In this document: piece by piece, positions 60,524 to 64,000 of the stretch
Layout of the letters: every line of letters starts with the position of its first letter
How positions within the stretch are numbered: the first letter of the stretch is position 1
Notes under the pieces: model-generated
The model's input: only the letters and a program-made list of their open reading frames with translations
What the model was told of the DNA's origin: nothing
Databases searched by the model: none
Made by a program: the position numbers and the translations under genes
Assembly: GCA_003021105.1 (NCBI GenBank)
Contig: PXRG01000005.1
Span: 1 to 64,000, forward strand
Direction: 5' to 3'
DNA length: 64,000 bases
Source: Halobacteriales archaeon QS_1_68_17
Lineage (GTDB): Archaea > Halobacteriota > Halobacteria > Halobacteriales > Haloarculaceae

Positions 60524-60532
60524 CCTTATGTG
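60524..60532 (+). promoter_or_regulatory. TATA-like box of thrS
   Basis: 'ccttatgtg' lies 24-32 bp upstream of ATG 60556 and supports a leaderless start there. Confidence 0.4.
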
Positions 60533-60555
60533 GGCAGTGCCGTCTCAATTACTCC

Positions 60556-62487
60556 ATGGGTGATGTCGTAGTCACGCTACCCGACGGCTCCGAACTCGAA
60601 GTGGAGCGGGGGTCGACGGTCGAGGACGTCGCGCACGAGATCGGTCCCGGTCTCGGCCGCGACACGGTCGCGGGCGTCGTCGACGGCGACCTCGTCGACG
60701 CTGTGACGCCGCTGACCGAGGACTGCCGGCTGGAGATCGTCACCGAGGACAGCGACGAGTACCTCTCGGTCCTCCGGCACTCGGCCGCCCACGTCTTCGC
60801 CCAGGCGCTCCAGCGGCGCTACCCCGAGGCGAAGCTCACGATCGGCCCGTGGACGGACGACGGGTTCTACTACGACATCACGGGCGTCGACCTCGACGAG
60901 GCGGACCTGGAGGCGATCGAGGCCGAGGCCGAGGAGATCATCGCGGCCGACTACGACATCGAGCGCGAACTCGTCGACCGGGAGGCGGCCTTCGAGCGCT
61001 ACGCGGACAACCCCTTCAAGCGGGACATCCTGGAGACGGAGGCCGCCGACGAGGACCCGGTGTCGTTCTACCGGCAGGACGGGTTCTACGACCTCTGTCA
61101 GGGTCCGCACGTCGAATCGACCGGCGAGATCGGCGGGTTCGCGCTGCTGGAGATTTCGGCCGCCTACTGGCGGGGCGACGAGGACAACGAGTCGCTCACG
61201 CGGGTCTACGGCACGGCCTTCCCCACCGGGGCGGAACTCGAGGAGTACCTCGAACAGCGCCGGCAGGCCAAGGAACGCGACCACCGCCGGCTCGGCCGGG
61301 AACTGGACCTCTTTTCGGTCCCCGACTACTCGCCCGGCTGCGTCCACTTCCATCCCAACGGCATGGCGATCCGGCGGGAACTGGAGGAGTACATCCGCAC
61401 GCAAAACGAGCAGTTGGGCTACGAGGAGGTCTGGACGCCCGAACTCAACAAGGCCGAACTCTGGAAGCCCACGGGCCACTACGACGCGTTCAAGCAGGAA
61501 GGCGAGATGTTCGCCTGGGAACAGGACGAGACGGAGTACGGTCTCAAGCCGATGAACTGCGCGAACCACGCCCACCTCTACGACCGCGAGACCCGCTCGT
61601 ACCGGGACCTGCCGGTCCGGTTCTCGGAGTTCGGCACCTGCTACCGGAACGAACAGTCCGGGGAACTGTCGGGGCTGCTCCGGGTCCGCGGGTTCACCCA
61701 GGACGACGGCCACGCCCTGGTCCGGCCCGACCAGCTCCGGGACGAGATCGTCCGCGTGCTCCGGGCCATCGAGGACATCTACGCGAACTTCGACCTCGAC
61801 GTGGAGTACGTCCTGGAGACGAAAGGCGACAACGCCGTCGGGAGCGACGAGATCTGGGAGACCGCGACGGACGCGCTCCGGTCCGCGCTCGAATCCGAGG
61901 GGCTGTCGTACTCGATCGACGCGGGCGAGGCGGCCTTCTACGGCCCGAAGATCGGCGCGAACGCCATCGACGCCCTCGGCCGCGAGTGGACCATCGGGAC
62001 CGTCCAGACCGACTTCAACATCCCCGAACGGCTCGATCTCACCTACGTCGGCGAGGACAACGAGGAGCACCGGCCGGTGATGATCCACCGCGCTCTCCTC
62101 GGGACGTTCGAGCGGTTCATGGGCGTGATCACCGAGCACTTCAACGGGAAGTTCCCGCTGTGGCTGGCTCCCGAGCAGGTGCGGATCCTCCCGATCAGCG
62201 ACGACAACCTCGGGTACGCCCACCGCGTCAAAAACGACCTCGAAGCGGACGGGTTCCGGGTCGGCGTCGAAGACCGCTCGTGGACCATCGGCAAGAAGAT
62301 CCAGGCGACCCACGAGGACCGGGTGCCCTACATGCTGATCCTCGGCGACGACGAGGAGTCGGCCGGCACCATCTCCGTCCGGGACCGCAAGGAACGGGAA
62401 CGGAACGGCGTCGATCCCGAGACCTTCCGCCCCCCCCTCCGCGAGGAACGCGCCGAGAAACGCACGGAACCGGACTTCCTCGACTAG
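60556..62487 (+). CDS. thrS: Threonyl-tRNA synthetase (bacterial type)
   Basis: The 643-residue enzyme charges tRNA(Thr). It has a TGS domain (1-62), a bacterial-type editing domain with HxxxH ('[17 protein letters not shown]') and '[18 protein letters not shown]', a class II core (motif 2 '[20 protein letters not shown]', zinc Cys in '[13 protein letters not shown]', motif 3 '[20 protein letters not shown]') and an anticodon-binding domain. Most archaea have a different N-terminal editing domain; the bacterial form is normal for haloarchaea. ATG 60556 is chosen over a start 41 codons upstream. Confidence 0.95.
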   Translation: MGDVVVTLPDGSELEVERGSTVEDVAHEIGPGLGRDTVAGVVDGDLVDAVTPLTEDCRLEIVTEDSDEYLSVLRHSAAHVFAQALQRRYPEAKLTIGPWTDDGFYYDITGVDLDEADLEAIEAEAEEIIAADYDIERELVDREAAFERYADNPFKRDILETEAADEDPVSFYRQDGFYDLCQGPHVESTGEIGGFALLEISAAYWRGDEDNESLTRVYGTAFPTGAELEEYLEQRRQAKERDHRRLGRELDLFSVPDYSPGCVHFHPNGMAIRRELEEYIRTQNEQLGYEEVWTPELNKAELWKPTGHYDAFKQEGEMFAWEQDETEYGLKPMNCANHAHLYDRETRSYRDLPVRFSEFGTCYRNEQSGELSGLLRVRGFTQDDGHALVRPDQLRDEIVRVLRAIEDIYANFDLDVEYVLETKGDNAVGSDEIWETATDALRSALESEGLSYSIDAGEAAFYGPKIGANAIDALGREWTIGTVQTDFNIPERLDLTYVGEDNEEHRPVMIHRALLGTFERFMGVITEHFNGKFPLWLAPEQVRILPISDDNLGYAHRVKNDLEADGFRVGVEDRSWTIGKKIQATHEDRVPYMLILGDDEESAGTISVRDRKERERNGVDPETFRPPLREERAEKRTEPDFLD

Positions 62488-62555
62488 CCGGGCGACCGCC
62501 GGCGCTCGACGGACCGGCCGGGCGTTCGCTGCTGGGGCAATCGGCCGGTCAGTAG

Positions 62556-62936
62556 TCAGTCGGTCCGGCACTCGACGGTCCAGTCGGCGTCCGAGGCGGC
62601 CCGGAGGCGCTCGTAGAGTTCCCGGAGTCCGTCGGCGTCCGTCGCCGGGAGGACGTGCAACTCGACTGTGCCGTCGCGGATCGCCACGCGGAACACGTCC
62701 CCCGTCTCGCCGTCGTTGACCAGGTACAGCGGCATCGGCAGGTCGAACCAGTCGCCGTAGCGGTAAGGGTCCCCGTCGAGGACCTCCTCGACCAGCGCCC
62801 GGAGGTCGCCGTCCGACAGCGCAGGGTGGGGGGTGAGCGCGAACACCGTCTCGCCCTCGTACTCGACGCCGCCGCCCCGCGGGTACCGCCGCTCTGGCCG
62901 CCGCGGAATCTCGAAACTCGGGTCCCAGTCGGTCAT
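62556..62936 (-). CDS. Hypothetical protein
   Basis: This 126-residue acidic protein ('MTDWDPSFEIPRRPERRYPR') has alternating strands and one helix near the end ('GLRELYERLRAASDADW'). There is no membrane part or motif that I recognise. 'YGDWFDLPMPLYLVNDGETG' looks like a compact domain. It is convergent with thrS. Role unknown. Confidence 0.75.
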   Translation of the reverse strand: MTDWDPSFEIPRRPERRYPRGGGVEYEGETVFALTPHPALSDGDLRALVEEVLDGDPYRYGDWFDLPMPLYLVNDGETGDVFRVAIRDGTVELHVLPATDADGLRELYERLRAASDADWTVECRTD

Positions 62937-63143
62937 CGACTCCCGCTGCACGCCGGTACGACGCCGTCCCTTATAGTTCTCCTGCGCATCCGCTCGCTGA
63001 CAGTCGGTCGGTCGCGGCGCGCACCCACGAGCGCCCGCCGGCGGCGTGCCCGTTCTGTGGGACCGCAGGCGCGTTCGTCCGGATCGACCACGACCGGCCG
63101 CCGGTAAAACCGCAGTTCGGCGTTTGGTTGCCAGTCGCGTTCG

Positions 63144-64000
63144 CTAGTCCCCATACGCGAGGGGCAACTGGACGGTGACCCGGTTGCCGTCGGCGGACTC
63201 GGGGAAGGTGATCGTCCCGCCGAACTTGGCGACCGCCCAGTTGACGAGCCACAGACCGACGCCGGTCGCGTGTTCGAGCTGGGTCTCCTCGCCGCGGGCG
63301 ATGACCCGCTTCTGGTGGTCCGGGATCGGCGGGCCGTCGTCGGCGACGTGGACGTACGCCTGGCGGGTCGCCTGGTTGACGACCACCGAGACGTCGACGG
63401 TCGGCTCGTCGGCGTCGTTGTGCTCGATGGCGTTCGTGACGAGTTCCGCGAACGCGATTTCGAGCGACGGGCCGCCGACCGTCTCGATCGATTCGGGGGC
63501 GTCCAGGCTGACGGTCGCGTTCGGGTAGTCCCGCCGGGCCTCGGCGACGACGTCCCGGAGGACGCTCGCCAGGTCGAGTTCGGTGCGGTCGTCGGGGTCG
63601 ACGCGCGAGGTGATCGCGCCGAACTTCCGGCTCCGGCGGGCGATGTCGTCCGCCCGCCCGACGATGGCAGCGATGCGGTCGTGTACCCAGTCGTCGTCGG
63701 TCTCGTCGGCGATCGCGGTCGCGTTGCCCCGGATGACCGTCACGTCGTTGCGCAGGTTGTGACGGAGCAACCGCGTGAGCACGTCGAGTCGCTGGGTGCG
63801 CGTCCGGCGGGCCGTCACCTCCCGGAGGCTGACGATCCGGCTGGCGGCCGACTCCCGCGTGCCCGACAGCGACGAGACGCGCACGTCGTAGTACCTGACG
63901 ACGCCGTCCACGTCGACCCGGAGGTCCGTGTGGGGCGAGCCATCCCCGGACTCGCCGGCGAGCGCGGTCTCGACCTCCGGCAACACCGCCGACAGCGGTT
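63144..64000 (-). CDS. Sensor histidine kinase, C-terminal part (runs off the right edge)
   Basis: The visible 280 or so residues hold the end of a PAS domain ('DVDGVVRYYDVRVSSLSGTR'), the His-containing helix ('LLRHNLRNDVTVIRGNAT') and the ATPase domain with an N box ('ELVTNAIEHND'), G1 ('VADDGPPIPDHQK') and G2 ('HATGVGLWLVNWAV'). The HNLRND form of the H box is typical of haloarchaeal kinases. The N-terminal sensor part lies beyond the window, so the signal is unknown. Confidence 0.9.
   Translation of the reverse strand, partial: PLSAVLPEVETALAGESGDGSPHTDLRVDVDGVVRYYDVRVSSLSGTRESAASRIVSLREVTARRTRTQRLDVLTRLLRHNLRNDVTVIRGNATAIADETDDDWVHDRIAAIVGRADDIARRSRKFGAITSRVDPDDRTELDLASVLRDVVAEARRDYPNATVSLDAPESIETVGGPSLEIAFAELVTNAIEHNDADEPTVDVSVVVNQATRQAYVHVADDGPPIPDHQKRVIARGEETQLEHATGVGLWLVNWAVAKFGGTITFPESADGNRVTVQLPLAYGD

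Overview
The window is a 64 kb piece of chromosome from a halophilic archaeon (class Halobacteria). The GC content is very high and the third codon position is almost always G or C. The proteins are rich in Asp and Glu, the lipoproteins carry twin-arginine signals with an LAGC lipobox, and many promoters look leaderless (a TATA-like box 24-30 nt upstream of the start codon). Marker genes agree: a SAMP1 ubiquitin-like modifier, GatD, an archaeal CDKAL1-type methylthiotransferase, DUF63, DUF1405, DUF5802 and DUF1611 proteins, and a haloarchaeal IS1341-type TnpB element. I did not find any rRNA, tRNA or CRISPR array. I do not name a genus.

Layout. 0-14 kb holds mixed housekeeping genes: an orphan two-hairpin membrane protein, a fragment of an asparaginase, a repeat-rich secreted protein with two compensating frameshifts, methionine aminopeptidase, a membrane sensor kinase, a zinc-ribbon protein, a HIT protein, a cation diffusion facilitator, an NAD(P)-binding protein, the t6A methylthiotransferase, a damaged IS1341 element lying inside a damaged VapBC locus, deoC and DUF63. 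14.6-33 kb is a carbohydrate or sugar-acid utilisation island: IclR regulator, aldehyde dehydrogenase (broken), HpcH/HpaI aldolase, Gfo/Idh/MocA oxidoreductase, enolase-superfamily dehydratase, sugar isomerase/epimerase, a complete CUT1-type ABC importer, an F420-type oxidoreductase, a ThDP enzyme, an aldo/keto reductase, a zinc alcohol dehydrogenase, a 2-hydroxyacid dehydrogenase and a cupin. 33-36.6 kb holds a nucleoside phosphorylase, an HPP/Usp membrane protein, SAMP1, a cupin and a 55-residue glycine-zipper protein. 36.6-44.7 kb is a tight Liv-type ABC transporter operon (five genes, several ATGA/GTGA overlaps) followed by a LutC-like protein and a LutB-LutA fusion. 44.8-64 kb is mixed: a cupredoxin, an acetyltransferase, gatD, an ArsR-type regulator, a Gly/Pro-rich secreted protein, a Vms1-type release factor, the DgcN-DgcA pair, a crotonase, a GCS2-type ligase, an HTTM protein, thrS and a sensor kinase that runs off the right edge.

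How the genes work together. The sugar island reads as import, oxidation, dehydration to a 2-keto-3-deoxy acid, aldol cleavage and aldehyde oxidation under IclR control, a plan like the haloarchaeal pentose and rhamnose pathways but with extra F420, ThDP and reductase genes; the substrate cannot be read from sequence. The Liv operon plus Lut genes suggests uptake and oxidation of an organic or amino acid. Several loci show recent damage or mobile DNA: an IS1341 element that splits vapC, a cluster of three hairpins inside tnpB, a 93-bp repeat present twice at gene ends (6.3 and 46.6 kb), a 107-bp MITE-like insertion at the 5' end of a methyltransferase gene, and broken genes for mmsA, a subtilase and an asparaginase.
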